Position numbers and translations under genes: made by a program. 64,000 nucleotides of DNA from Kingella potus (GTDB lineage Bacteria; Pseudomonadota; Gammaproteobacteria; Burkholderiales; Neisseriaceae): contig NZ_UGJJ01000001.1 in NCBI RefSeq assembly GCF_900451175.1, forward strand, positions 1,054,001 through 1,118,000. The letters run 5' to 3'. Under the pieces are notes generated by a model, which saw only the letters and a program-made list of their open reading frames with translations, was not told the origin of the DNA and ran no database searches. This document shows positions 8,131-16,966 of the stretch, in pieces (position 1 is the stretch's first letter; each line of letters starts with the position of its first letter).

Positions 8131-8814
8131 ATGCTCAAATGGATACTTTCCCTGCCCCTTGCCCTTTTCATCCTGTTTAACGCCTACGTTTACGGCGGCA
8201 TCATCACCTACCGCGCCGTCGCCCCCCACCGCAGCGCGTTTATGACCGCCCGCATGGCCGAATTCCGCAGCGAAGGCCGCGACATCCGCCTCGACTACCG
8301 CTGGCGCGGCTATGCCGACATTTCCGACCATCTCAAAAAAGCCCTCATCGCCTCCGAAGACGCATCCTTCGCCGAACACAGCGGCTTCGACTGGAACGGC
8401 ATCCGCAACGCCGTCAGACGCAACAGCCAAAGCGGCAAAATCAAAGGCGGCGGCTCCACCATCAGCCAGCAGCTTGCCAAAAACCTCTTTTTGAGCGAAT
8501 GGCAGAGCTACATCCGCAAAGGCGAAGAAGCCGCCATCACCGCCATGCTCGAAGCCACCACCGACAAAGACCGCATCTTCGAGCTCTACCTCAACGTCAT
8601 CGAATGGGACTACGGCGTATACGGCGCGGAAGCCGCCGCGCAGCGTTTCTACGGCAAACCCGCCGCCGCCCTCACCGCCCGCCAGGCCGCCGCCCTGGCC
8701 GCCCGCGTTCCCGCCCCCCTCTTTTACGCCGACAACCCCCAAAGCCGCCGCCTGCGCGCCAAAACCGACATCATCCGCCGCCGCATGGGCTCGGCCGAGC
8801 TGCCCGAAGAATAG
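8131..8814 (+). CDS. mtgA: Monofunctional peptidoglycan glycosyltransferase MtgA
   Basis: A 227-residue GT51 enzyme polymerising lipid II into glycan strands. An N-terminal membrane anchor spans about residues 5-25. The donor-site motif EDASFAEHSG carries catalytic Glu76, and the KGGGSTISQQLAKNLFL block starts near residue 105, followed by LELYLNVIEWDYGVYGAEAA-type sequence. There is no transpeptidase domain, as expected for MtgA. The ATG is one base after the aroE stop; the uptake sequence that supplies that stop occupies the usual ribosome-binding region, so translational coupling is likely. Last gene of ampG-aroE-mtgA. Confidence 0.95.
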   Translation: MLKWILSLPLALFILFNAYVYGGIITYRAVAPHRSAFMTARMAEFRSEGRDIRLDYRWRGYADISDHLKKALIASEDASFAEHSGFDWNGIRNAVRRNSQSGKIKGGGSTISQQLAKNLFLSEWQSYIRKGEEAAITAMLEATTDKDRIFELYLNVIEWDYGVYGAEAAAQRFYGKPAAALTARQAAALAARVPAPLFYADNPQSRRLRAKTDIIRRRMGSAELPEE

Positions 8815-8859
8815 GGGCATCGCACCCGCGCAGGGCGTGCCGCCCCAAGCGGCACGCGC

Positions 8860-9174
8860 CCGATTCCCCGCCGTAGGGTGTGTCGCCGAAGCGACGCACG
8901 CGTTTTACGCCATATCAAGCGCAGAGGCCGTCTGAAAAAGCACAATACGCTTTTCAGACGGCCTGTCTGTTTTTCCGCGACGCACGCGGTTTTTGCCGTG
9001 TAGGAGGCCGTCTGAAACCACGCAATACGGATTTTCAGACGGCCTCTGTTCCCTCCTCCGCCTGCGGGGGAGGGTTAGGGTGGGGGCTTTGCCGCTTCGG
9101 TTGCGTTTGCGGGCGGGAAAGCGGTTTTGCAAACCGCCATCCCCTCCCCAGCCCCCCCCCCCCGCGTAAACGCA
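8860..9174. repeat. Composite repeat, left part split by an insertion sequence
   Basis: Downstream of mtgA are a palindrome with GTAGGGTGTGTCGC, uptake-sequence pairs and the first half of module D. D is interrupted by the insertion sequence at 9175 and resumes at 10436. A run of 12 C (9152-9163) sits at the left junction where the undisturbed copies read CCCTCCCCCGCG, and eight bases (TAAACGCA) at the junction have no counterpart in the other copies. Confidence 0.85.
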
Positions 9175-10435
9175 TGTACAGACCGGAGACATAGGTAACA
9201 CATGTGCGGGGACATGGGTAACAGTTGCAGCATAACAAAATCGGTACCCGGCTCAACAGTCATCCAAGTCAATTTCGCCCAGCCGGTGATGACAAAAATA
9301 CAGCACAAGCCGCCCGTCAACCCCGTCTTCGGCACGCAAAGCCACCCGTTGGCCGACCAAGGCTTTGCCGACCCGTATCTCGCGGCCTTTCAGGCTTAAC
9401 CAGCCGCCTTGCTGTACTTTGAGTACGATGTCGCCCTCCAGGTATTCAATCTCCGGTAGAACCGACGGCATGGTTCTGGCACTAACACGGTAGCGCTGCG
9501 CCGGACTGTCCATGTTCAGCGCCTCGTGCGGCCGTTGGTGGTTGTAGATATGCCGCCAGTGCTCAAAATGGCTTTGCACATGCGCCAAATCGGCAAAGGT
9601 ATGCGTCTGCAGGACTTCTGCTTTCAAAGTGCGGTGAAAGTGCTCGTCTTTGCCGTTGGTCTGCGGATGTGCCGGGCGGCTGTATGTCAAACGTATCCCC
9701 AGCCGTATCAGCCAGACCGCCAACGCGGTCAAACCGCCTTGCCCGCCCCACGGCGCACCGTTATCGACGTTGATGCGCTCCGGCAGGCCGTAGCGGCAAA
9801 AGGCTGCGTGCAAGACGCTTTGCACCGTGGCGCGCCGCTCGTTGTCCAAGGCTTGCAGCACGATGTTGTAGCGCGAATGGTCGTCCAACACGGTCAAGGG
9901 ATGGCAACGCCCCTGCATCAGCGCAAAATGGCCTTTGAAATCCATCTGCCACAGGGCGTTGGGATAGGCGTGTTCGAAGCGCAGCCAAGGGGTGGCGGCG
10001 GCGCCGGCCTGCGGTGTAATGCGTTGATGGCGGTGGAGGATGGCGGTGATGGTGCTGGGTGCCAAAGCAATCCCCTGCTCGCGCTGCAAGAGGTGGGCGA
10101 TTTTGCGCCCGCCCCAGGCGGGATGGCGGTCGCGCAGCGCCAACACTTGCGTTTCCAAGAGCAGCGGTGTGCGCTTGGGGCTGTGGTGCGGGCGGCGGGA
10201 AAGGTCGTGCATATCGTCGCGGGGCAGCCATTTGTAGGCGGTTTTGCGACTGATGGCGAAGCGGCGGCAAAGTTCGCTGATGTTGGCATCGTCTTTGCGG
10301 GCGAGGGTAACGAATTCGTGTCGTTGTTCGGGCATGGTAGTGGTTCTCCAAGGTATAGGTTTCTCCGTCTGTGGGACGGGTAAGAGTGTTACCTATGTCT
10401 CCGCACAGGTGTTACCTATGTCTCCGGTCTGTACA
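9175..10435 (-). mobile_element. IS481-family insertion sequence, apparently intact
   Basis: A 1261-bp element bounded by near-identical inverted repeats of about 49 bases that begin TGTACAGACCGGAGACATAG (9175-9223 and 10387-10435). Each end contains two copies of GGAGACATAGGTAACA or a close variant, the sub-terminal repeat pattern common in IS481-group elements. It holds one complete transposase gene. It is inserted in module D of the composite repeat. I see no clear target duplication: the flanks read CCCGCG-TAAACGCA on the left and CGGGCGCAGG on the right, against CCCGCGCGGGCGCAGG in uninterrupted copies. Confidence 0.9.
9253..10335 (-). CDS. IS481-family DDE transposase
   Basis: A 360-residue transposase. 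An N-terminal helix-turn-helix (residues about 5-40, ISELCRRFAISRKTAYKWL) is followed by an HTH_29/32-like segment and an rve integrase core. The DDE triad is visible as WQMDFKGH (first Asp), VDNGAPW (second Asp) and the Glu region HPQTNGKDEHFHRTLKAE. A beta-rich tail follows (EYLEGDIVLKVQQGGWLSL). No frameshift or internal stop is seen, so it could be active. The start is the ATG at 10335 with GGAG about ten bases upstream. One gene, not the two overlapping frames of IS3-type elements. Confidence 0.93.
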   Translation of the reverse strand: MPEQRHEFVTLARKDDANISELCRRFAISRKTAYKWLPRDDMHDLSRRPHHSPKRTPLLLETQVLALRDRHPAWGGRKIAHLLQREQGIALAPSTITAILHRHQRITPQAGAAATPWLRFEHAYPNALWQMDFKGHFALMQGRCHPLTVLDDHSRYNIVLQALDNERRATVQSVLHAAFCRYGLPERINVDNGAPWGGQGGLTALAVWLIRLGIRLTYSRPAHPQTNGKDEHFHRTLKAEVLQTHTFADLAHVQSHFEHWRHIYNHQRPHEALNMDSPAQRYRVSARTMPSVLPEIEYLEGDIVLKVQQGGWLSLKGREIRVGKALVGQRVALRAEDGVDGRLVLYFCHHRLGEIDLDDC

Positions 10436-10735
10436 CGGGCGCAGGGGAGGGAGTTTGGTCGGGCGTTGGATTGGCGTTTGCAGCCGCATCCTGCATCTTT
10501 CCGAAATATTGGGAACGCGTGCGTGGCTGCGCCACACACCCTACCTTAGCGGCAGAGGCCGTCTGAAAACAAAATCTGGCTTTTCAGACGGCCTATCTGT
10601 TTTTCCGCGCCGCACCGTGTAGGGTGTGTCGCCCAAAGGCGACGCACGCGGTTTTTGCCGTGTAGGAGGCCGTCTGAAAATGCCATCGGACGGCATGGAA
10701 CGCGTGCGTGGCCGGCCTACACCCTGCCTTGGCGG
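10436..10735. repeat. Composite repeat, right part after the insertion sequence
   Basis: The second half of module D resumes exactly at CGGGCGCAGGGGAGGGAG, followed by modules E, A, B, a single uptake sequence and a partial E. It ends just downstream of the glnD stop on the other strand. Confidence 0.85.
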
Positions 10736-10748
10736 AATTTGTCTGTGT

Positions 10749-13307
10749 TCACACCGCCGATACGGCTTCCAAATCCTTTTGCAGGGCGAGCTGGCGGTTG
10801 GGGTCGGACAGGGCGGGGGCGTAGAGGAGGAAGCTGTCTTCGGCGCGTTCGTCGGAGGTGTTGATTTTGGCGTAGCGCAGGGCGGCTCCGTGGCGGTTGA
10901 GGACTTCGGCGGTGTCGGCCAGCAGGCCGGTGCGGTTGACGGCAATCAGGGTGAGGGTGTGCCAGCCGGGACGGTCTTCTTCGGCACGGACGGCGATGAC
11001 GGGGGCGATGGGCAGGCTGCGGGCGCGGCGGCTGGGAATGCGGGTGCGGCCGGGCGGCGGCGGCGGCGCGCCGTGCAGAAATTGTTCCAAATCGTGCATC
11101 AGGGCTGCTTCGATGCGGCGGCGGTCGGCTCCGGTGCTGCCTTCGGGCAGGCGGGCGGCGAAGGTGTCGAGGACGTAGTCGTGCTCGGTAACGAAGGCGC
11201 GGGCGGCGGCGATGTCGAGGCTGTGGCGGGCGAGGATGCGGCACAGGCCGACGAAGATGCCGGAGGCGTTGGGCAGGTAGGCGGCGATTTGCAGCACGCT
11301 GGGATCGACGGGGTGGGGGCGGATGTGCGCCTGCGCTTTGTCGCTTTGGCCGGCAAGAAAGGCGGTGTGCCAGAGGATTTCGCTTTGGCGGTGGCGGACG
11401 AAGTAGGCCGGCCCCAATGCCTGCCACAGGCTGCGCCGCTGTTTTTCGCTGTAGCCGGCGGCGGCCAGGGCTTGTTCGGCGGCACTTTGGCGGCGGCCGG
11501 TTACGGCGGCGCGGCTGTCGCTTTGGCCGGCAAGACGGCGGGAGGCCGTCTGAAAAAGGGTTTGCAGCAGGCTGTCTTTCCAGGAGTTCCACAGCTTGGG
11601 GTTGGTGCCGCGTATGTCGGCCACGGTGAGCAGATAGAGGGCGGACAGGCGTTCGGGAGTGCGGACGCGGCGGCAGAAGCGTTCGATGACGGCGGGATCC
11701 TGGATGTCTTCTTTTTGCGCGGTGAGCGACATGAGGAGGTGGTCTTCCACCAGCCAGCAGAGCAGCTCGGCATCTTCTGCGGGCATGAAGTGGTCGGCGG
11801 CGAAGCTCCGTGCGTCGGCTATGCCCTGTACGGCGTGGTCGCCGCCGCGCCCTTTGGCGATGTCGTGGAAGAAGGCGGCGAGGTAGAGGATGTAGGGGCG
11901 GGGGAAGGCGTGCATGAGGGCGGAGGCGAAGGGCAGTTCGTGGACGTGCTGCTCCATGGCCAGCCGCCGCATATTGCGCAGGACGGTGAGGATGTGTTCG
12001 TCTACGGGGTAGATGTGGAACAGGTCGTGCTGCAGCAGGCCGGTAATGCGTTCCCATGCGGGCAGGTAGCGGCCGAGTACGCCGTAGAGGTTTAAAAAGC
12101 GCATGGTGCGGGCAAGGCCGCTGCCGTGGCGGAAGAAGCCGATGAAGCGGCGGCGGTTGGCTTCGTCGGCGTAAAAACGGCTGCCGATGCCGCGTGCGGC
12201 CGCCCACCAGGCGCGCAGGGTGGCGGGGTCGGGGGCGGTGAGGCCGTTGTTGCGTTGCAGGATTTCCGCCATTTTGAAGATGTGCTGCGGCTGTTTTTGA
12301 AACAGCAGCGGGTCGCGGGCGCACAGGAGGGTGCCGCTTTGGCAGTAGTCGCCGTCCAGGCTGCGGGCGGCCTGCGGCGGCGGCGCGGTGCGGCTTTGCA
12401 GCGCGGGCGGGATGATGCCGCCGAGTTGCTTTACCGCTTTGGCGGCGCGGTAAAACAGTTCCATCAGCCGCTCGCTTTTCAGACGGCCTGTTTCGTCGGC
12501 AAAACCCATGTCGGCGGCCAGGCGGCTTTGCAGGTCGAAAACCAGCCGGTCTTCTTCGCGCCCCGCCGCCAGATGCAGGCCGATGCGGATGGCGGCCAGC
12601 GTGCGGTGGCTGCGTGCGAGCAGGAGGGCTTCGGCGCGGGTCAGGATGTGTTGCGCCATCAGGGCGCGGATGCCGCCGGGCAGTCCCTGCGCTTTTGCCA
12701 GCCACAGCATGGTGTGGATGTCGCGCAGGCCGCCGGGACAGGTTTTCACGTTGGGTTCGAGCAGCGCACCCGCGCCCTGCTGTTTGTCGTGGCGCAGGCG
12801 CATTTCGAGCAGCTTGCCGGCGGCGAAGGCGGCGGGGTCGCGTTCCGCATCGGCGGCCTGCATGAAATGTGCCGCCAAATCCGCATCGCCGCAAAGGAAG
12901 CGGGCTTCGAGAAAGGCGGTGTCGGCGGTCAGATCCTGTGCCGCACCGGCTATCAGCTCGTCCGCCGTGCCGGTTTTCAACGCGGGGGCAAGGCCGGCAT
13001 CCCACATGGCCTGCACCATCGCGGCGGTCTGTTCCTGTCGGGTGTGGGAGGGCGGTTCGGCGCAGACCAGCACGAGATCGGTGTCGGAATGCGGGTATAC
13101 TTCGCCGCGCCCGTAGCCGCCCGCCGCCAGCAGGCAGAAGCCCGCGTCGGGAAAAAAATGCGGCCACAGGGCGCGGACGGCTGCGTCGGCGGCGCGGCGG
13201 ACGGCACGGAAATAGCGGTTGGGGCGGCGGTGTATCAGGTAATCGGCGGCGGCCTGTTGTTTTCGGGCATTCAGGTTTCGGGCGGCGGCGGCAAGGTCGG
13301 ATGTCAT
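10749..13307 (-). CDS. glnD: Bifunctional uridylyltransferase/uridylyl-removing enzyme GlnD
   Basis: An 852-residue sensor of glutamine that uridylylates or deuridylylates PII proteins. Domain order: nucleotidyltransferase with GGYGRGEVYPHSDTDLVLV near residues 84-102; a GlnE-like helical part; an HD domain (VDEHILTVL and FFHDIAKGRGGDH); then two C-terminal ACT domains, LQIAAYLPNASGIFVGLC and WHTLTLIAVNRTGLLADTA. The ATG at 13307 (MTSDLAAAARNLNARKQ) matches the usual N-terminus; the frame is open further upstream but through uptake sequences. No strong ribosome-binding site is seen. Uptake sequences lie in the coding region, e.g. near 12480 and 11543. Monocistronic, flanked by repeats on both sides. 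Confidence 0.95.
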   Translation of the reverse strand: MTSDLAAAARNLNARKQQAAADYLIHRRPNRYFRAVRRAADAAVRALWPHFFPDAGFCLLAAGGYGRGEVYPHSDTDLVLVCAEPPSHTRQEQTAAMVQAMWDAGLAPALKTGTADELIAGAAQDLTADTAFLEARFLCGDADLAAHFMQAADAERDPAAFAAGKLLEMRLRHDKQQGAGALLEPNVKTCPGGLRDIHTMLWLAKAQGLPGGIRALMAQHILTRAEALLLARSHRTLAAIRIGLHLAAGREEDRLVFDLQSRLAADMGFADETGRLKSERLMELFYRAAKAVKQLGGIIPPALQSRTAPPPQAARSLDGDYCQSGTLLCARDPLLFQKQPQHIFKMAEILQRNNGLTAPDPATLRAWWAAARGIGSRFYADEANRRRFIGFFRHGSGLARTMRFLNLYGVLGRYLPAWERITGLLQHDLFHIYPVDEHILTVLRNMRRLAMEQHVHELPFASALMHAFPRPYILYLAAFFHDIAKGRGGDHAVQGIADARSFAADHFMPAEDAELLCWLVEDHLLMSLTAQKEDIQDPAVIERFCRRVRTPERLSALYLLTVADIRGTNPKLWNSWKDSLLQTLFQTASRRLAGQSDSRAAVTGRRQSAAEQALAAAGYSEKQRRSLWQALGPAYFVRHRQSEILWHTAFLAGQSDKAQAHIRPHPVDPSVLQIAAYLPNASGIFVGLCRILARHSLDIAAARAFVTEHDYVLDTFAARLPEGSTGADRRRIEAALMHDLEQFLHGAPPPPPGRTRIPSRRARSLPIAPVIAVRAEEDRPGWHTLTLIAVNRTGLLADTAEVLNRHGAALRYAKINTSDERAEDSFLLYAPALSDPNRQLALQKDLEAVSAV

Positions 13308-13370
13308 GGCGGCTCGGCAGGGAAGGGAAAATGCGATTGTGCCGCCCGGCACGGGCGGCGGCAAGGACGG

Positions 13371-13975
13371 AGGCCGTCTGAAAACCGTATTTGGCGTTTT
13401 CAGACGGCCTCTTGTCTTTTGTTCCTTTCCCGCTTGCGGTGCGGGGTGGGGCAGGATGAGTGTTTGCAGCCGCAACCCGCATTTTTCCAAAAGTCAGAAA
13501 AGACGTGCGCCGCCTCAGGGTGGCACGCCCTACGCCGGATTTGTGTAGGGTGTGTGGCACAGCCACGCACGCGGCTTATGTTTTTTCAGACGGCCTTTGT
13601 TCCCTCTGCTGCGCGGATGCAGGGGGAGGGAGTTTCATTGGTGTTGGGTTAAAGTTTGCAAACCACAGCTTGTATTTTTCCGGAAGCCGTGGAATGCGTG
13701 CCCCCGCACCATGCGGCAAGGATTTTCTGTCGGAAATCTGTTATGCCTGCGCAGGCGGGAGTCTTTTCTGACATTCGGAAATCCTTGTAAAAGCAGCCTG
13801 CCGTTTGACCGCAACGGAGATTCCCGCCTATGAGGGAAGGACGGTAGGGGTTTGCCGAGGTTTTTCAGATGATAAAGGCCGTCTGAAAACCGTTTCGGCG
13901 GGTTTGGAATCCGTATTTTCGATTTTCAGACGGCCTGTTTGGCTGAAAGGAGGGTTTGGGCATGGAAGGGATGGC
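13371..13975. repeat. Repeat-filled gap between glnD and the tRNA genes
   Basis: The gap 13308-13976 has no supportable gene. Contents: uptake-sequence pair at 13371-13412; shortened modules B and D (13540-13690); two dRS3-like palindromes, a degenerate one at 13744-13765 and ATTCCC-N8-GGGAAG at 13820-13839; and another uptake-sequence pair at 13876-13940. The dRS3 arrangement resembles neisserial intergenic mosaic elements. Confidence 0.75.
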
Positions 13976-13976
13976 G

Positions 13977-14007
13977 AAAAAAACACCCTGCAATGTTGCA
14001 GGGTGTT
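13977..14007 (-). terminator. Intrinsic terminator of the tRNA-Arg/Glu operon
   Basis: A perfect 12-bp stem (AACACCCTGCAA / TTGCAGGGTGTT) with a 2-base loop at 13982-14007. On the minus strand it is followed by a run of T (A at 13977-13981 on the plus strand). It begins 8 bases after the tRNA-Glu CCA end. Confidence 0.92.
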
Positions 14008-14014
14008 GGAATAT

Positions 14015-14089
14015 TGGCACGCCCACGGGGAATCGAACCCCGGTTACCGCCGTGAAAGGGCGATGTCCTAACCGCTAGACGATGGGCGC
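14015..14089 (-). tRNA. tRNA-Glu (UUC)
   Basis: 75 nt including an encoded CCA. The sequence begins GCGCCCATCGTCTAGCGG, has anticodon loop CTTTCAC (anticodon TTC) and T-arm GGTTCGAATCC. The acceptor stem pairs GCGCCCA with TGGGCGT. Second gene of the operon with tRNA-Arg. Confidence 0.95.
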
Positions 14090-14105
14090 GGCGATATAAA
14101 TTGTT

Positions 14106-14182
14106 TGGCGCACCCGGAGCGATTCGAACGCCCGACCCTCTGGTTCGTAGCCAGATACTCTATCCAACTGAGCTACGGGTGC
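14106..14182 (-). tRNA. tRNA-Arg (ACG)
   Basis: 77 nt with encoded CCA. It begins GCACCCGTAGCTCAGTTGG, has anticodon loop CTACGAA (anticodon ACG, read as inosine after editing) and a TTCGAAT T-loop. It is the first gene of the pair, 16 bases before tRNA-Glu. Confidence 0.95.
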
Positions 14183-14195
14183 GAGAAAGACGCGC

Positions 14196-14224
14196 ATTAT
14201 AGGCAGGGGGTGGCGGGCTGTCCA
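14196..14224 (-). promoter_or_regulatory. Sigma-70 promoter of tRNA-Arg/Glu
   Basis: On the minus strand TGGACA (14219-14224), a 17-base spacer and TATAAT (14196-14201). A G/C-rich stretch (GCGCG) follows the -10 box, as is usual for stringently controlled tRNA promoters. Transcription would start about 7 bases before the mature tRNA-Arg end. Confidence 0.88.
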
Positions 14225-14346
14225 GTATTTTTTGCCGCTGCGGCGGCCGGCCGGTTTAGTTGTTTGGCGGGCAAGGAAATTTATTTTTCAGACGGCCTTG
14301 CTGTTGCGGCGTGCGCTGCGGCGGCCGTCTGAAAAGCGGCTTGGGG

Positions 14347-15702
14347 CTAAATCATGCCGATGCCGGAGAGTTCGCGCGCCATTTTGGCGGCGGCGTTGTC
14401 GGTCATGCCGCCGACGAAATCGAGGATTTTCATGTAGGCGGTGTAGAGGCTGTCGTCGCGGGTAACGGGGTGGGCGTTGTTGAGCAGTTCGAGGGCGAGG
14501 GACTGGCGCACTCCGACGCGGCCTTCGGTAAGGTATTGGCAGGCGGCGGGAACGAGCAGGCCGAGGATGGAGCCGAGGCAGGGGAAGGAGGCGATTTCGG
14601 TCATCAGCTTGCTTTGGTGGCGGAAGATGCGGTTGCGGGCGAGTTCTTTGGCGTTTTCGAGGGTGTTCTGCACTTCGGGGCTGCACAGGGCGAGCAGGTC
14701 GCGGCCTTTGAAGCTGCCGTCGAGCAGGTCGGACTGGTGCATGATGAAGGTTTGCGCCACGTCGTCGATGGCGCGGCCGATGGCGATGCCGCGCAGCATG
14801 GCGCAGCGTTGGCGGCCGGATTGGGCGTGCCAGGTGGGTTCGATAAAGGTGAGGCCGGAGAGGACGGTTTCGACTTCGGTGTCGGTGAGCAGCTCCAAAT
14901 CGACTGCGTCTTCGAGATCGAGCAGGGCGTAGCAGATGTCGTCGGCGGCTTCCATCAGGTAGGAGAGCGGATGCCGCGCCCAGTGGTCTTGTCCGAGGCT
15001 GACGAGGCCGAGGGTGTCGGCAACGCGGCGGATGTAGGGCAGCTCGGTTTGGTAGATGTTGAATTTTTTTGCGCCGTCGGGGTGCTGCGTGGTCCAGGGG
15101 TATTTGAGCAGCGCGCCTATGGTGGCGGCGGTAAGGCGCATACCGCCTTTGCCGGGATACATTTCGAGGCCGGCGAGGATGCGCAGGCTGTGGGCGTTGC
15201 CTTCGTAGGTTTGCACGTCGGCGCGCTCGGCGGGGCTGAGCGGTTGCAGGTAGCGGGCGTTTTCGGGGCTGCGGAACCAGTCGCGCAGCGCGTCTTCGCC
15301 GGTGTGGCCGAAAGGGGGGTTGCCGAGGTCGTGGGCTAGGCAGGCGACTTGGACGACCGCGCCGATGTCGCTCGGGGTGTTGCCTGCGGGGAGGAAGCCG
15401 CCGGCCTGCATCATCACTCCGACTCTGTTGCCGATGCTGCGGCCGACGCTGGCGACTTCGACGCTGTGGGTCAGGCGGTTGTGGGTGAGGTCGTGTTCGG
15501 CGAAGGGGTGGACTTGGGTTTTGCGGCCGAGGCGGCGGAATGCGCCGGAGAAGACGACGCGGTCGTAATCGATATGGAAGTCGGTGCGCAGCGCGTCCGC
15601 GCCTTCCTGGGTGGATGGGGTTACGGTGGGGACGATGTCGCCGTCTTTGGGGCGGAAGCGTTGCGTGCTGAGGAGCTGCGGCCAGTTCATGCGGGTGTTC
15701 AT
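14347..15702 (-). CDS. dgt: Deoxyguanosinetriphosphate triphosphohydrolase (dGTPase)
   Basis: A 451-residue HD-domain protein that cleaves dGTP to deoxyguanosine and triphosphate, affecting dNTP pools. The metal-binding residues are in RLTHSVEVASVGRSIG (His) and CLAHDLGNPPFGHTGE (His-Asp), with a further Asp in the AADDICYALLDLEDAVDL region. It fits the longer dGTPase-like subgroup. ATG 15702 (MNTRMNWPQ) is used; a second in-frame ATG lies four codons later and the ribosome-binding site is weak (GAAAG). Uptake sequences flank but do not interrupt it. Confidence 0.92.
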   Translation of the reverse strand: MNTRMNWPQLLSTQRFRPKDGDIVPTVTPSTQEGADALRTDFHIDYDRVVFSGAFRRLGRKTQVHPFAEHDLTHNRLTHSVEVASVGRSIGNRVGVMMQAGGFLPAGNTPSDIGAVVQVACLAHDLGNPPFGHTGEDALRDWFRSPENARYLQPLSPAERADVQTYEGNAHSLRILAGLEMYPGKGGMRLTAATIGALLKYPWTTQHPDGAKKFNIYQTELPYIRRVADTLGLVSLGQDHWARHPLSYLMEAADDICYALLDLEDAVDLELLTDTEVETVLSGLTFIEPTWHAQSGRQRCAMLRGIAIGRAIDDVAQTFIMHQSDLLDGSFKGRDLLALCSPEVQNTLENAKELARNRIFRHQSKLMTEIASFPCLGSILGLLVPAACQYLTEGRVGVRQSLALELLNNAHPVTRDDSLYTAYMKILDFVGGMTDNAAAKMARELSGIGMI

Positions 15703-15756
15703 GGCGGGCTTTCGTGCGTGGTGTTGCGGAAAAGAGGCCGTCTGAAAACCTTGTAA

Positions 15757-15816
15757 TACAGCGGAACAAAATAAAGAATCTGCGGCCCGGTATCTTTTCT
15801 GTTGTGTCCCGTTGCA
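15757..15816. repeat. Small inverted-repeat element ending in CAGCGGAACA
   Basis: An imperfect 30-bp inverted repeat upstream of dgt: TACAGCGGAACAAAATAAAG on the left and its degenerate complement ending CCCGTTGCA on the right. Related sequence ending in TTGTTCCGCTATA is found at 25907-25940 and 29981-30009. The TATAGCGG-type end recalls the TATAGTGG ends of Correia elements, but length and interior differ. Confidence 0.5.
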
Positions 15817-15858
15817 AGCGTGTGGTTTTCAGACGGCCTGTCCGGTTTCTGCGGAACC

Positions 15859-16725
15859 CTATGCCGTTTGCCGCTGCGCGAGGGCTTCGGCGACGTTTTT
15901 CTGCCAGTTGCCTGGGGTAAAGCCGAGGCTGCGGGCTTTGGTGCAGTTGAGCACGGAATAGAGCGGGGCGTTGCGGTGTTTGTGCAGCTCGGCGGAGGAC
16001 ACGGGGATGAGTTCGGGCATTTTGAAGGCGGGGTTGCGTTCGGCTTCGAGTTGCAGCACGGCTTGGGCGAAGGCGTATTCGCTGAATGCCTGTCCGCCGC
16101 AGTAGTGCAGCAGCCCCTGCGGGAAACGGGGCAGACCCAGCAGGCCGATGAGGGTGCCGGCCAAATCCGGGGCGTAGGTGGGGCAGCCGGCATTGTCGGC
16201 GGCGAGACGGATTGCGCCGCCTTGCGCCGCTTTTTCGAGCAGGGCGGTAACGAAGTTGCCGTCGTGTGCGCTGTATATCCACGAAGTGCGTACGACGACG
16301 GTGTCGGGTTCGGAGGCGAGGGCGAGCAGCTCGCCGGCGAGTTTGGACTGTCCGTAAACGCATTGCGGATTGGGCGGGTCGGTTTCGGCGTAGGGCAGGC
16401 GGCTTTTGCCGTCGAAAACATAGTCGGTGGAAAGGTGGACGAATTTCGCGCCGACGGCAAAGGCGGCCTGTGCCAGATTGCGCGCGCCTTCGGCATTCAC
16501 GGCGAAGAGGCGGGATGCCTGCTCCGCTGCGGCGGCTGTGCCGGCAAAGGCGGCGGTATTGACGACTGCGTCGGGCTGGAAGTTTTCCAGCATATTGGCG
16601 ACGGCTTCGCGGTCGGTAATATCGAGCGTTTTCGAGTCGGTGGCGATGAGTTCCCAGTCGTCGGGCAGGCGGTGGCGGACGGCACGGCCGAGCTGGCCTT
16701 TCGCCCCGGTCAGCAGAATGCGCAT
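15859..16725 (-). CDS. rfbD: dTDP-4-dehydrorhamnose reductase RmlD
   Basis: A 288-residue short-chain dehydrogenase/reductase of the RmlD family, which makes dTDP-L-rhamnose for surface polysaccharide. Visible: N-terminal NADPH-binding TGAKGQLG (residues 6-13), the STDYVFDGK segment, catalytic YGQSK (Tyr-x3-Lys) and VVRTSWIYS. The frame extends upstream, but MRILLTG at 16725 has AAAGGA about nine bases before it and is the standard start. No rmlA, rmlB or rmlC lies next to it here, so either the pathway is split across the chromosome or this copy has another substrate. Confidence 0.9.
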   Translation of the reverse strand: MRILLTGAKGQLGRAVRHRLPDDWELIATDSKTLDITDREAVANMLENFQPDAVVNTAAFAGTAAAAEQASRLFAVNAEGARNLAQAAFAVGAKFVHLSTDYVFDGKSRLPYAETDPPNPQCVYGQSKLAGELLALASEPDTVVVRTSWIYSAHDGNFVTALLEKAAQGGAIRLAADNAGCPTYAPDLAGTLIGLLGLPRFPQGLLHYCGGQAFSEYAFAQAVLQLEAERNPAFKMPELIPVSSAELHKHRNAPLYSVLNCTKARSLGFTPGNWQKNVAEALAQRQTA

Positions 16726-16898
16726 GGTGGTGTTCCTTTGGGGATGGATTGCAGGTATCGGGATGAAGCAAAACGGCTGTGAGTTTACCCCGCCTGCGGT
16801 GTGTTTGGAAAGACGCAGCGCCGTTTGGGAAAAAGGGGCGGCGGCGGATGCGCCGTGCCGCAGATGGTTAAAATTTGTGTGTCGGCACCTGTGCGGTT

Positions 16899-16907
16899 TG
16901 TTATAAT
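16899..16907 (+). promoter_or_regulatory. Extended -10 promoter before the YdcH-like gene
   Basis: TGTTATAAT (TGn-TATAAT) 60 bases before the ATG at 16967. No good -35 box is at the usual distance, which is common with an extended -10. Confidence 0.6.
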
Positions 16908-16966
16908 GGCCGCAAACCCGATGGAACGGGTTGTTTCCCGTCAATTACCGATAAAGAGGACGAATT

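Noticed and set aside
10717..13566. A 949-codon ORF overlapping glnD
   Set aside because: Same strand, wrong frame, low-complexity Arg/Pro; GlnD domains are in the other frame.
14288..16771. An 827-codon ORF over dgt and rmlD
   Set aside because: Shadow frame spanning two well-supported genes and the repeat between them.
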